Assembly: GCA_019279435.1 (NCBI GenBank) | Contig: JAAALK010000081.1 | Coordinates: 59,325,318-59,389,317, forward strand | Length of the DNA stretch: 64,000 bases | Origin: Zizania palustris | Lineage: Eukaryota; Streptophyta; Magnoliopsida; Poales; Poaceae | Direction of reading: 5' to 3' | Shown: positions 1 through 11,643 of the stretch, piece by piece | How positions within the stretch are numbered: the stretch's first letter is position 1 | How the letters are laid out: each line of letters starts with the position of its first letter | Program-made: the position numbers and the translations under genes | The notes under the pieces: generated by a model | Told to the model about the DNA's origin: nothing | Databases searched by the model: none | The model's input: only the letters and a program-made list of their open reading frames with translations

Positions 1-57
1 TCAGGGTCATATGCTTTATTAATTTAGAGGTGATTACAAGCAAATTACAAGGAGCCC

Positions 58-1404
58 TTATGCGAAGTATCGCTTTAGGTGCTCCGCATGCCAAGTATGT
101 GCTAACTCTTCACCTTCTAAATTAGCTAATTTAAATGAACAAGGGCGCCCTGAGCGGACAATTAGATATGGACCTTCCCATTTATTACCTAACTTCCCTG
201 GTGCTATAATGCTTCGTAGAACGAGATGACCCGACCTTAACTCGTTGAGCTTAACCTTCGGGTCATACCAAGTCTTCGTCTGCTGATGATACTTTGATAA
301 ATTAGCTACAGCCCGAAGTCTTGTTTCTTCTGACAAATCTAACGAAGCTTGTCTTTCTTCTTCAATATCCGGTTCGGTGCTGCGAAATGATCCCCCTTTG
401 AGCTCCGTTGGAGTCATAGCTTCATCTCCGAATAGTAGTCTGAACGGAGTAAAACCTGTGGACCTTGTTTGCGTAGTCCGAATGGACCATAGAATCTTCG
501 GAAGCTCTTCGGTCCATAGTCCTTTTGCTAATCCTACTATTCTTCGATTTAGCCCTGATAAAATATTTCCATTGGCTCGCTCTACGGCTCCATTTGACTG
601 AGGATGCCTCATTGCAGCAAAACATAGCTGAATACCCAGGTCTTCGCAAAACTTCCTGAAGGGTTCTGCGTCGAACTGTGTTCCATTATCAACTGTGAGG
701 TATCTAGGCACTCCGAACCGGCAAATAATGTTCTTCCAGAAGAATTTTTGTACATTATTCGAAGTGATAGCTGTTAAGGGTTCTGCTTCCACCCACTTAG
801 AAAAATATTCAATAGCTACCACTGCGAACTTCAGATTTCCCTTTGCTAACGGAAAGGGACCAATTAGATCCATACCCCATCTGACCATAGGCCATACCGG
901 AGCAATGACTTGAAGAGCTGTTGGTGGGCGATGACTCCGTTGACCCATCCACTGGCATCCTTGACAAGTGCGGACCAAGCTCTCCGCATCAACTGTTATT
1001 ATGGGCCAATAAAGCCCCTGGCGAAGTGTTTTTCCTGCCAGAGCTCTAGGGGCTAAATGGCTTCCACAAAGGCCTTCGTGAATTTCACGAAGAATTTCTT
1101 GGCCTTCGGCTTGAGATATACATCGGAGTAGAGGGGAACATACTCCGGCCTTGTATAATATACCGTTGATTAACTGATAGTTTCTTGCTCTGAGTTTTAA
1201 TCTTGACAACTGGGGCTCTTCGGGCAAATTTGTTCCTCCTTGCAAGAGTTCTATGATCGAATCTTTCCAATCTGCACTAGGAATGCAAAGAATCTCCGCA
1301 GAGGCAATTTGTGGCACCAAAGGTATATTGAGCTCCTCATAGAAAGCTTCTTCAGGCACATCCATGGCTCCGGCTGCAGTCTTCGCTAAAATGTCTGCTT
1401 GCAC
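58..1404 (-). pseudogene. R1 pol 3' part: aRNase H end and integrase
   Basis: 448-codon open stretch, stop at 58-60. It begins in the tail of the second RNase H (ADILAK). It continues with a zinc-binding HHCC region (HEGLCGSH ... CQGCQWMG), then the integrase core: first Asp in MDLIGPF, second in TVDNGTQF, Glu in NGAVERANG. A C-terminal segment ends in AEHLKRYFA. It is out of frame with the upstream stretch because of a one-base loss near 1437, judged against R2 (AAGGT here, AAGGGT there). Function known for the family: insertion of the cDNA into chromosomal DNA. Confidence 0.9.
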
Positions 1405-3683
1405 GTTTTCGGCTCTTGGTATACTCCGAATGGAAATACCTTGAAGTGTGCTTCGATCTTGCGAATTTCTTCTAAGTACTTGGCAAGCTGTGGATGCCGA
1501 ACTTGGAAACTTTTGTCTACGTGTCCTGCTACTATCTGAGAATCTGTCTTTATAATTATTCTTGTAGCCCCTAGAGCACGTGCTTTCCGGAGTCCCAATA
1601 AAATCCCTTCGTACTCCGCTATATTATTGGTAGACTTAAAGTTGAGTCTTGCGGAGTACACTGCTCTTTGTCCTGACGGTGAAATCAACACTGCCCCAAT
1701 GCCTGCTCCGGATGCTTGGAAAGCCCCATCGGAGTAAACAGTCCAGACTCCGTCATTTGATTTCTCCGGAGTCAAATTCGCAGGTGGAGTCCACTCTGCT
1801 ACGAAGTCTGCTAGGACTTGGGATTTGATAGCTGTCCTTGCCAAGAAAGATATGCCGAAGGGTGCTAGCTCGACTGCCAACTTTCCAATCCTTCCAGTGG
1901 AATATTTGCTTCGGAGCATATCTCCTAAGGGATACGAAGTTGGTACAATTACATTGTGAGCCAAAAAATAATGCCTTAGCTTCCTCGAAGCCATTATCAG
2001 AGCATAAACGAACTTCTCAACTTCGGAGTATCTTGTCTTCGCTCCTGACAATGCTTCGGATACAAAATAGACAGGATTTTGGACCAACTTCCCATTGAAA
2101 TTCATTTCTCTCACAAGGACTGCGCTGACAGCTGAACCTATAGCTGCAAGATAAAGGAGTAGGGTTTTGTCCGCAATAGGCACCGTGAGTGTAGCAAGAT
2201 TACTGAGATAATCTTTAATATCTTCGAAGCTTCTCTGACACTCCGGTGTCCATGCAAAATCTTCGGACCCTTTCAAAGCTTTGAATATTGGCAAGCTCCT
2301 CTCCGCAGACCTTGATAAAAACCTGCTAAGTGCGGCCAGACGTCCAGTCAGCTTTTGCACTTGCTTTAAATTCTCCGGAGGAGCCATCTTCTGTAGCGCA
2401 GTTATTTGAGTAGGGCTAGCTTCAATTCCCCTGCTTGAAACTAAATACCCTAACAACTTTCCAGCCTTAGCTCTGAATATACATTTTTCGGGGTTAAGAC
2501 GAATCCCACATGCCCGAAGGCTATTGAATGTTTCTGCTAAGTCTAGGCTATGCTGGTGCTTTAAAGCACTCTTTATTACAATATCATCCATATAGGCCTC
2601 CACATTGCGACCTAGTTGATGACCTAGAGCCTTAGCAACTAATCTTGAAAAAGTAGCCCCGGCATTTCTTAGGCCGAAGGGCATTCTTACATAGCAGAAG
2701 ACTCCCGAAGGAGTTACAAAGCTTGTCTTGATTTCATCTTCGCGCTTCAACCATATTTGATGATAACCATAATACGCGTCAAGGAAGCTTAATAACTCCG
2801 AACCTGCAGTGGAGTCAACCAGCTGATCAATTCGGGGCATGGGGTAGGGGTCACGTGGGCATGCTTTATTCAAGGATGTGAAATCAATGCACATGCGCCA
2901 CTTCCCGGAAGACTTCTTCCTGACGAAGACTGGGTTGGCTAACCATTCTGTGTGAGCCACTTCTCTGATAATCCCAGCCTTCAACAGTTTTTCAACTTCG
3001 TCCTTAGCTAGAGCGGCTCTCTCTGCGGACATCTTCCGGAGTCCTTTTCGAACAGGCCGGGCCTTCGGGTTTACAAGTAAACTGTGTTCAATGATATCCC
3101 GATCGACTCCGGTGATATCTTCATCAGACCAAGCGAAGACATCCAAATTTTCTTCCACTACCTTTTCCAAGGAGGTTGCAACTTCAGGAGGTAAATCTTT
3201 ACCAAATTGAAAAGTGTACTCTTTACCATCTTTAACAATGACCTTCGTTGCAATCTCTCCTTCGGGACTTGGTCTCGGAAAAGACTTCTTCGAAGCTTCG
3301 GAGGAGGCTGAAAAAATTTCTTCATTATCCTGCACATTGTTTACTTGCCTCGGATCAAGAGGGGGACCGTGACCATATTCCGCCCTCCTAGCAATGGCTT
3401 GATCTCCGAAGATTGTTAGGACTCCTGCTTGTGTGGGCATTTTCATGCACAAGTAGTTGTGATGCGCCACAGCTCCGAACTGATTCAACATGCCCCGTCC
3501 GAAAATGACGTTATAAGCATACGGGGCATCTACCACATCAAAGATAACTTCTTCAGTCCGGGCTAATAAACCTTCTCCGAAGGTAACTTCCAGGCCTATC
3601 TGGCCAAGTGCATCAAGCGGAGGTCCTGCGAAGCCTAGCAGAGGACGAGCCGCTTGGAGGAGATGCTTCCTAGAAATGCATAA
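1386..3683 (-). pseudogene. R1 pol: reverse transcriptase and two RNase H domains
   Basis: Open from just after a stop at about 3691 down to 1386; the first Met is at 3536. Order: end of protease region (YNVIFGRG), acidic linker, RT palm and fingers (MCIDFTSLNKACP, then YMDDIVIKS with the catalytic Asp pair), connection/degenerate first RNase H (YFVSEALSGAKTRY), and a second, archaeal-type RNase H (VYSDGAF, AEYEGILL, KTDSQIV). The second RNase H places the element in the Tat clade. The last 20 or so codons are a frameshifted tail; the true frame continues in the integrase stretch. Confidence 0.92.
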
Positions 3684-4379
3684 CTAATCGAAGGCTTGCA
3701 CAAAAATGATATCTGCCGAACTACCTCCGTCAATTAGCACCCTTCGGACTTCAGTCCCTGCAATATCAGCAGTGATAACCAATGGATCTGCGTGCGGGAA
3801 CTTAATACCAGCTGCATCCTCCGCAGAGAAATATATCGGAACATGAGACCACTCCGGCATTGCAGCTGCAGACGACGAAGTCCCAATATGACCTACTTCC
3901 CGAACGTACTCTCTTCGCTGTCTCTTGGACATGCTTCCGAGGGTACCTCCTCCGGAGATAGGGAGAACTACTCTTTTTCCTCTATCTTGCCCTTCCTCTT
4001 GCTTCGGAGGTGGTATAACATTGGCCACCGGAGGGTGCCTTGCAGCATCGAAATTTTCTATTCGCGCCACAGCCTGGACCAGCTCAGGGCGCGTTGCTGC
4101 TGGACTTCGGTCGGTACTGCCTCGACCCGAAGTTCTCTCCAAGTACTCTCCCCTTAGGGTAAGGATAGCCTTGCAAGTGTCAGTTGCATGGCTTCGATTT
4201 TCTCCATGAATGCAGCAGAAAAGGGTCTGGCCCTTGCCAGCCATTTTCCCTGGCGGCCTCCAGCCGCTGGCCTTGTTCCCCATAGACTGTGGAGCTCTTG
4301 GTGCAAACTTCTGTGGGGGTGCAATATTCAAGACTTCAGAGCGAGGGTGCTTTTGCCCTCTTCTCCGATCATGTTGCAC
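3684..4379 (-). pseudogene. R1 gag C-terminus and protease
   Basis: In-frame continuation of gag after a nonsense codon at about 4398-4400 (CAG in R2, TAG here). It contains a zinc-knuckle-like stretch (CCIHGENRSHATDTC), a proline/charge-rich linker and the retropepsin motif VLIDGGSSADIIF close to its end. It stops at a TAG where R2 has a Gln codon (DQLC in R2, D-stop-LC here). The Asp of the DGG motif is the presumed aspartic protease catalytic residue. Confidence 0.85.
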
Positions 4380-4400
4380 TTCGAAGACTGGTTCCTGCGG

Positions 4401-5447
4401 CTATGCCGAAGTCTTCACTTCTGCTTTGACTTCTTGCAATACAGTCGAAGTAGCGGCAGTCCTCCGAAGCCAACCCTCTTCTGACCTCGCATACTCCTCG
4501 AAGTATGACATCAACTGTGAGACTGAGGAGATGCTCTTTCGATGCAGTTTATCCAGAAGGCCTTGATGACTGACGCCTTCCCGAGCCGCATCAACCACTG
4601 AAGATGTGGACAGCCCCCGAATTTGCGACTTCGTATGAGCGAAGCGCTTAAAGTACTGCCTCAATGTTTCTCCGGGGAGCTGTTTCACCTGGAAAAGGCT
4701 TCCTGTTGACATAGGAGGCATGAAGGTGCCCTGAAAGTTACTTATAAACTTCCTCTTCAACTGCGACCAAGAATTGATTGATCCTGGCTTCAAAGACCAG
4801 AACCATCTCAATGCCACTCCTTGAAGAGCTAACGGGAAGCACTTCGCCATAGTGTCTCTAACTCCGCCGCTAGCCTCAATCGCTAGGGCATAAGAACGCA
4901 CGAACTCTCCGGGATCTTCATCTCCGGCATACTTACAGAGCTTCGAAGTTTTAAACTTTGGATCAAAGCGAACCTTCTGCACCTCAGGATGCAATGGAGA
5001 TTCATTGTCGTAAGAGGCGTTCTCCGGGGCTTCAGGATAACCAAGATCGTCGTCTTCGGGCACTTCTGGGATAGTTGGGGTGGCTTGAGAGCGAAGCCTG
5101 TTCGCAGCTTCTTGTCGCCACCTTGCTACCTCAGCTTGAAGGTTGGCCATTTGAGTGGCCATATCCCCAAGGTTATCTTCATCTCCTCCGGAAGGACCTT
5201 CCGGGTCTTGAGAGCTGGTAGGATCAGTTCGAATCGGGATGGAGGGTGGAGAAGTGACTCCGGGCTGTCGGAGTATGGAAGGGGTTGGCGGAGAGGCTTC
5301 GTATGTTCGAGGGATAGAAGCCCCTTCCGGAGTTTGCGGAGGGAAAGCCGAAGACCCTCCGACTTCAACTGTGTCGAAGGGTATCTCTCCGGAGATCCGA
5401 GAGGACCTCCGAGTGGGATTGCGAGGTGCACTCCGCTTAGGAGGCAT
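4401..5447 (-). pseudogene. R1 gag N-terminal part (capsid region)
   Basis: 348 codons starting MPPKRSAPRN, 43 nt downstream of the primer-binding site in element orientation. A Ser/Pro-rich disordered N-terminus (residues 1-100) is followed by a retrotransposon gag (PF03732-type) helical region around residues 200-300 (ALRWFWSLKPGSINSW; LPGETLRQYFKRF). It ends at a premature TAG; the frame stays open beyond it. Gag forms the virus-like particle in which reverse transcription occurs. The same start and layout occur in R2 at 47735. Confidence 0.9.
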
Positions 5448-5489
5448 GATGTAAGAAGTTGGTAGAGAACGAAGTTTTTCGGACTAGGT

Positions 5490-5507
5490 TCCCCACGGAC
5501 GGCGCCA
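5490..5507 (-). promoter_or_regulatory. Primer-binding site of R1
   Basis: On the minus strand it reads TGGCGCCGTCCGTGGGGA, two bases from the LTR end. The same 18 bases occur at 47678-47695 (R2) and 42343-42360 (T2). It resembles the plant tRNA-Asp 3' end complement used by other Tat/Athila elements, but four or so central bases differ, so the primer tRNA is uncertain. Confidence 0.85.
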
Positions 5508-5509
5508 AC

Positions 5510-6004
5510 TGTTGGCGTAAAAGATTACGCTAACAGGTTTCTGTAGAAAAGAAACTAACAAACGAAGTGTTTGTGAAGCGAACTGTTCTAAGCCTCCGAA
5601 AGGATAATAACTTAGAATAGTTCGAAAGTGTGTATTGAATAACTTGTATTCGGTCCCTATTACAGGGTGAAATGGGGGGTATTTATAGGCCCAAACATTA
5701 AGGAAAAGACCTATTTACCCCTCTATTACAACCGTCATAGTGGAAACTATTCGGTTCCCTTAATAGGGCTAAAATGGTAAAAGACTAATCTAATGAGAAA
5801 GAAGATAAGTCTTCCATCTTAGCTGGCAGAAAAGATCTTGGAGGGCTTTAGTTGGAAGATGTACTCCGAACCAATGCCTATCTTCGTACTTCGAACTTGA
5901 TTCTGGGTATCTTCGAAGATGATCTTCGGGGAACCTTCGAACCAGCTGACTGCCTTTATGTTGCTTCGGCAATAACCCCGAAGAGGAGATATTTTCCCCC
6001 AACA
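5510..6004 (-). repeat. 5' LTR of R1
   Basis: 495 bp, reading TG...CA, beginning next to the primer site and ending TTTTCCCCCAACA. It is related to the 517-bp LTRs of R2 but clearly diverged. A TATA-like box (TATTTATA on plus, TATAAATA on the element strand) lies at 5680-5687. The distal 200 bp are rich in CTTCG/CGAAG words. Confidence 0.93.
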
Positions 6005-6329
6005 TTAAGTTCATAGCACGCTGATCTGTGGCGCCAGCATTCAAACCAAAAGTCATGATGACCCACTCGAACAAACCGACAAAACCAGGGCATCGAAAGG
6101 CAGTCTTGTAGACATCCTCTTCGGCCATAAAGATTTTATTATAACCAGCATTGCCATCAAGAAAACTTAGTACCTTGTGTCCTGAAGCATCATTGATCAG
6201 CATGTCGGCTATCGGCATTGGATACTCGTCCTTTGGAGTGGCTCTTTTCAGATCCCTGAAATCAATACACACCCGTATCTTGCCGCTCCCTTTCTTTTCT
6301 ACAGGCACAATGTTAGCAACCCAATCCAC
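5790..6329 (-). other. Chimeric ORF: Tat RT fused to R1 LTR
   Basis: 179-codon ORF. Residues 1-108 are RT of host element Z (VCIDFRDLKRATPK, MTFGLNAGAT, QRAMNLM). From 6004 leftward the reading frame runs on into R1's LTR (LGENISSS...). It is an accidental fusion made by the insertion, useful as a marker of the exact junction, and not a real gene. Confidence 0.85.
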
Positions 6330-6496
6330 GTACCTGCACAGCCTAATAAACCCAGCCTTGAGTAGTCGCTCTACTTCTTCTTTAACTCGGTCATAGATGG
6401 CCGAGTTAAAGCGGCGAGGAGGCTACTTATAAGGCCTAAATCCGGACTTGATAGGCAGCCGATGCTCCACGAGCTCGCGGCTTAGTCTCGGCATCT
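6005..6496 (-). pseudogene. RT fragment of older Tat element Z (tRNA-Arg group)
   Basis: Minus-strand RT N-terminal half, matching RT of elements A (about 14520-14990) and C (about 34550-35030): VANIVPVEKK, CIDFRDL, EYPMPIADML, FLDGNAGYN. At 6005 it is cut by R1. At about 6497 similarity to A and C stops abruptly, where they continue into the protease side. Only this fragment of Z is in the window. Confidence 0.85.
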
Positions 6497-9490
6497 CGCT
6501 TCTTGAAGTATATGATGATGGAGTCAAACCTGTGAAGATGACATCGATAGAATAAAATGTGTACTTAGTTAATGCTTCGCCGCAGCCGATGAACTACAGG
6601 AGTTAGACATCAGACTTGGTGACAGACCGAGGCCAACTTTTGTAGGTACCCAGATTCCCCATTGAAGTGCGAAGAAGACTGATATCGAAAATCTCCGGAC
6701 AAGAAGTACTTGGGGGAAATGTTTCTTGATCATTCGTACAAGTGCCTAAAAAATACGCACAAAATAGTCGATACCAATGGTGTCGCCTTCAGATGGCCGA
6801 TGCTAAAGCATCACCCTTAGACACATAAAGCTCAAAATCAAGCCAGGGACTCAATGATAATATATTGCAAAAAATATAATGTTTTACATCAGACACCAAT
6901 ACAGGGAGATGTCAAATCAAAGCACGATGGATGACCTCAATTTCCCACAACCAGATCACGTCGACGATCTAGAGAATAGCACGATCCTTGACATCTGAGA
7001 TGGGGACATCTCAGAGGGCACAACGTCGGTGCTGCGCAAGGCAGACGACACCGGTGAGTCATCTTTGGGCCTCGATCTGGTCTAGAAGGGAGGCCAGGGA
7101 ATTTTCCTTCGCGGTGATCCTCGCCTCTACTCCATCCAATTTTGAGGCTAGATCAGCCTACTCCGTCCGAAGTCGGTCCAGTCCTCGCAATATGATCAAC
7201 AATTCGCCCTAGAGCCGATCTAGAACGGTGCTCTCGGTCGCCACTGCTGCGACATGTACTTTGATCGCCTCCCACTGCAACGCTAACTAGCTCGGTCAGC
7301 CATCTTCTTTACTGCTCATCACACGTTTGGTCGATGAAACTCCAAGTATGTGGTCGGTGTAAGGACGTCAGCCAACTCTGGGGGAAGGAGGTCTAGGATA
7401 TCATTAAGACAACCCCTTATCGGCCCTGAGTCATTAACTAAGGCTTCCACCAGATTCTCGAGGTGACACAACAAATCTAGTATAGCCTCCTTCACCTCCG
7501 GTGGAAGCTGAATCATGGCCGATGCAGGAACACCTACGACATCCTCGTCGGCCAAAAGAAGAGGACCGACGTCGAAGGTGAATTTCTAGATGAAGGACTG
7601 AGAGAATAAAAGAAAATTAGAAATGAGGCAACGACGTCACGATGACAACTGCAAAATGCTTACGTCGGCAGATATCATAGGAACAACCAATTGTGAAGGT
7701 CCATCGGCGGAAGAAGTGACGACGTCACCCTCCTAAAAAATACCCTGAGGGGCAGACGAGCCTGTGGGGTTCAACATCAGCTGCATTCAAAGTTGATGAA
7801 AATTACAAGAAAAGTTAACAAAGGTTAACCATGTAGTGACCACAATTACAAGGAAAAACTTATGCCAATAGGCCTAGCAAGAATGACCGATTGTGGAATG
7901 CCATCGGTAGAAGAGGCGGCAGCCTCGTCCTCATCTAAAACCATTGGAGCGGTGTGGGAGTCTTGTGCTTCAAGATTGCCCTAGGAGGCAAATGGGTCTA
8001 GAGCATCCAGCATCGGCTGCATTCAAGGCCGATGTTAGCCATAGGAAGGCAGCAAGGAGGTAAAATAAGTAAAGTACCTGATGAGAGCTTGAAGCCGATG
8101 GAATCCCGGCATCGATCGCCACCTCAGAAATAACAGCAGACGAACTTTCCTCCACAGCACCTCTAGCGGGCGAGGCCGACTGAGCACCAGCTAGGTCATC
8201 GGCCACCTGGTCGACCGCCGCACACAGAGACGTGACAGTAAGGGAAGGATGCTAAAAAGGGATAAAATAAGTGTCAAGGAGAACAAAGCAAGTATTCCTA
8301 CAAGGGAGATGGATGCGTATGTGAGTCGATGGACGTACATCGACTACAGCGGGGACTCGTGTAGCCAAAGGGCTAGATGGCATAGGCTGAAGAGAAAATG
8401 AGTCATTATGGAAAATTCTTGCGAAGGAAGAAGTGAAACAACACCGGGCGTTGCATAGAAAAAGCTGCAAATTACCAAATTTGGATGAGCTCTGATGGAT
8501 CGTCGCGCCACCGTATCGAGTGCTTTGTGCTTACGAGCTAGGATCTTGACCCGCCTCTTGGTAGGACACTCTATTAGGACAGGCACCCTGCCACCCAAGG
8601 TGGTAGTGGATGATACTGGTCCGTACTCTATTCGCCTACCACTCTGGCTCATCGTCGGGGCGTCTATATCCTCTTTTGCATAACGCGAGGGATAAAGGGT
8701 AAGCAAAAACAGAGGAACAAGTAGAAAAAAAGCGAGAGTTAAGTTGAAAATATTTACCATGGAGGCCTTGTCAACGTAGTCGGAATACAGGAGTTCACAA
8801 TATGTCATTGAAGGTCGGTTGAAGAGGTGTTTCATCCATTCGCCCCACCACTGAGCGAAATCATTGGAGACGACGTGGCAGGCCGACCAGGAGGCAAAAA
8901 CGCCGTGAGGAATCTTGTCGGCCATCCTAAAAAGGTGGTCATACTCCGCACCATCCTTGATCTCTCCACAAATATGGACTTGGCCGATGAAAAATATGTG
9001 AGGCTAGAATTGGACGAGCCCTAACTGGCATGAGCAGACCATCAGATGGTAGAATTCGAAGGAGGCCTTCTGGAGATGGCCGGTGATGAAGTTGATAGGA
9101 AGGAGGCAAGGAGTGATGGAAGCCGTGAAAATTATATTGGACTCCTCATCTCAACACACATTGGCTAGGCGAAATCGGCGAGGATACGCATATTCAGATA
9201 GGAACTCATACGTGAACCATATTATATTTTCATCCCGAAAGCCGTAGTAAAATCATGCAAAGAAAAAACTCAGGGACTTGGGGGGCATCCTAAAAGTGCC
9301 ACGGCAAGTGGCCGCCTCGCCCAAAGATAAGATGTGACGATAAGAGGGATTGGCCGATTCAAGGTGATTAGATGTGAATTCCATCGAAGCCAAGGGATGA
9401 TTGGTGATGGCTTCAGCAGTGTAAATGTTAACCCAAAGCTGCTGTAGAAACCACCAAGGGCCACTGAAGTGCCCAATGGGTTCACCACAA
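6497..9490 (-). pseudogene. Decayed multi-exon plant mobile domain-like gene
   Basis: Minus strand, truncated at 9490 by element H. From right to left: a segment reading EPIGHFSGPWWFLQQLWVN (about 9440-9490), which resembles the plant mobile domain (PMD, aminotransferase-like). Next come a stretch with the Trp-rich SNDFAQWWGEWMKHLF (about 8840-8890) and several small exons with plausible splice sites: donors at about 8757, 8484 and 8342, and an acceptor at about 8388. A C-terminal block LPPEVKEAILDLLCHLENLVEAL at about 7420-7540 follows. Several stops and frameshifts are present. PMD sequences occur both in host genes (MAIL/MAIN group) and inside transposons, so origin is open. Family call moderate, exon borders approximate. 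I see nothing recognisable in 6497-6900. Confidence 0.5.
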
Positions 9491-10126
9491 TGTTGAAGAC
9501 ACCCCTCACTATGTCATTCCAGGACCGATTACTCATTCACATGCTCGGAAATTACATGATGTGGTGCGTTCGTTCCTTGCTATCCATACTGATATGCTTA
9601 AGGATGGGATGCTACTTATGGGAAATACTTTAATCCGTAGGAACATGGGAGAAATGCTTCGGGACCAATCAGCTGATCAACTCCACCAGTCGGCCGATTC
9701 AACCACTGGTCATCGGCCACCGAACCGTAACCGGCCACTTCAGTACCTGCCAGCCGACTACCAATTCGATCAATCGTCTCCACCACTTAGTGGTCCAACC
9801 ACTGCTTGCCTGATATCTACAATCAACTACCCATCGACCCCTAGCCTCAAACCACCTATAAGCCGGCTGACTACAATAATCGGCCATCGATCGCTAAGTT
9901 AAGTTGGCCGATTACCGCCCTCTATCGGCCAAGCACCAGTTGACGAACCACCGGGTAGAAGGCACTGAGTCCAGTCGGGATTAGTATCCAGAACTATGTA
10001 GGGTCTGAATCATTTTTTATTTTTGAGATTGATAGTGTTTGAGATTATTAGGGCATGGCCCAAATCCCTAGGTTAGGCTCATGCATTTCCACGTCTTGTA
10101 AACCCTATAAATAGTAGACAACCACC
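9491..10126 (+). repeat. 5' LTR of H, left piece
   Basis: Starts TGTTGAAGACAC. The first 200 bases translate as the C-terminal tail of gypsy pol: GPITHSHARKL at 9522-9554 (family form GPITRARARQL), then VRSFL and a short hydrophilic tail. In Tekay-like elements the pol ORF runs into the 3' LTR, so every LTR carries this tail. A plus-strand TATA box (CCTATAAATAG) lies at about 10105-10115, 12 bp from the point where A is inserted. Confidence 0.75.
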
Positions 10127-11474
10127 TGTTGATACGAAAACGTGCCCCCGCACTTGGGTCAGTTCGATGATCCAAAAGTGTGCGGATACTTAAGAACGAG
10201 CCTAAGCGTAACACAACACCGGCGTCGCGTTCCGACTACCCTTAACCATGTCAAGGGGGGTGGAGTCACCAGGTAATCAGAGCACACATAAATAATCCAA
10301 TTAGCCGAAAATAAATATATTAAATAGAATAAATCAGTAAGCCGAGCGGAGCCTGACTGATCCAAAGTGTATAGTGTGAAGGGTATCGCCGAAGGGTACA
10401 TTCGGCATCTGGTGCGAAGGGTCCTACCGAAGGGTGCCTTCGGCATTCGGACTAATCTGACCAGAGACTAGCTCCTAACAGATCTCGTCGTGACAATCAC
10501 CTCCGAACAGCGGGGTTAGGCGCGAAGTCTCTGACACGATAAAATAGCTCGAACGCAACGCGCTAGCGTGACTTCGTCTGATGTGGGGTTATCGTAACAA
10601 ACCCTATTGTGATGAAGCCTGTTGCGAAGCATTCTAGTGTGCGGGACTCGGTCAGACCGACAACAGCGTGACGGTTTGACACAGGTAGTCGAAGCAGTGA
10701 TCCCGCCAAGGGGTGTTCTGGCAGCGTCTGAAACCAATCTCTTGGCTCCGGACACCTCCAGCGAAGGGGCTCTAAGCGTGGAAACCTACAACAAGACAGA
10801 TGTCAAGTGCCAATTCGGCTTGGGGACCGAATTCTGCTACATGTTGCACTAGGGAGCGAATGTAGCAATTTGTTATGCAAATTAGCGGATACTTCACAAG
10901 CGAAGTAACAAGGTGATAGCAATCTATTACATAGATTAACAGATACTTCACAAGTGAAGTAACAAGGACTACCACTGTTCTGAAGTGGTCGTCGGAGGGC
11001 TTCCAGGCAAACCCACGAAGGTTGCAGAAAAGTAATGGTAAAAGTACGGTTCAAAGCTAGGGCTTTGTGTTGATTTGTGTTGGGGGGTTTATGAATCGGC
11101 CACACCCCTATATTTATAGGGGCTAGACTTCTAATCTCTAATACTAATCTGGTAGGATTCGGCCTAACCACACATAGGGATAAAACTTAGCCAGAATCAG
11201 ACTCAACTCTATCTCTGATTTCCTGCCCGAAGTGGGCCTTCGGCCAAGCCTGCCGAAGCCTATTCGTCGGGCCGAACCTTTGGCGAGGTGGGCCTCCGAT
11301 GTCCTTCGGGTCGACGGTATCAGGCTCGCTGGAAGCTTCCGAAGCCCATAGCTCAGTGGGCCTTTGTCCCTGTAGGGCTTTGGCCTAGACCAGGACATGT
11401 GTATTTTCGGCCCAAATTACCAAAATTAATATTTTGACAATCTTAACAGTTAATGCCATTTTTTTCTATCAACA
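10127..11474 (-). repeat. 3' LTR of A
   Basis: 1,348 bp, TG...CA. TATA-like box at 11109-11118 for the element strand (CCCTATAAATATAGGGG). U3 contains the palindrome GAAGCTTC at 11332-11339. It is about 107 bp longer than the 5' LTR, partly from an extra copy of a GCGAAGGGT-type segment at about 10375-10440. The internal boundary carries a purine-rich stretch, the likely polypurine tract (CAAAGGCAGGGGCATG on the element strand, about 11475-11490). Confidence 0.93.
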
Positions 11475-11643
11475 CATGCCCCTGCCTTTGAGTGAACTAA
11501 GTGAGCTAAAAGCATAACGTGCTAAGGACGATACCTCTCATATCAGCCTTTTGACATTTTCAAGTTGTTTGCCACACACTTGGGAAGTAACTTTTCAAGT
11601 ATCTGCCATTCAAAGCTTTTCGAAACCGCTCTCCTAGCAGAGA

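Larger units (their letters stand above)
1..6004 (-). mobile_element. Tat-clade Ty3/gypsy element R1 (5' part)
   Basis: Minus-strand LTR retrotransposon whose 3' end lies left of the window. Reading leftward from 6004 it has a 5' LTR, a primer-binding site, gag, protease, RT, two RNase H domains and integrase. The second RNase H is the plant Tat-clade signature. Its proteins closely match element R2 at 47159-58518, so both belong to one family. It sits inside the RT gene of an older Tat copy (6005-6496). The flanking 5 bp at 6005-6009 (TTAAG) should recur outside the window as the target duplication. The coding region has two nonsense changes and one frameshift, so it is dead. Confidence 0.93.

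Noticed and set aside
4188..5465. Plus-strand ORFs of 71-158 codons over R1 gag
   Set aside because: They are opposite-strand shadows of the gag reading frame, with no recognisable motif and no conservation apart from gag itself.
8344..8925. 193-codon minus-strand ORF as a single protein
   Set aside because: It reads through what look like two introns (donors at about 8757 and 8484); only its first part looks coding for the PMD-like gene.
9561..9902. Plus-strand ORF as a host gene
   Set aside because: It lies within the H LTR and is the pol C-terminal tail carried by the LTR.
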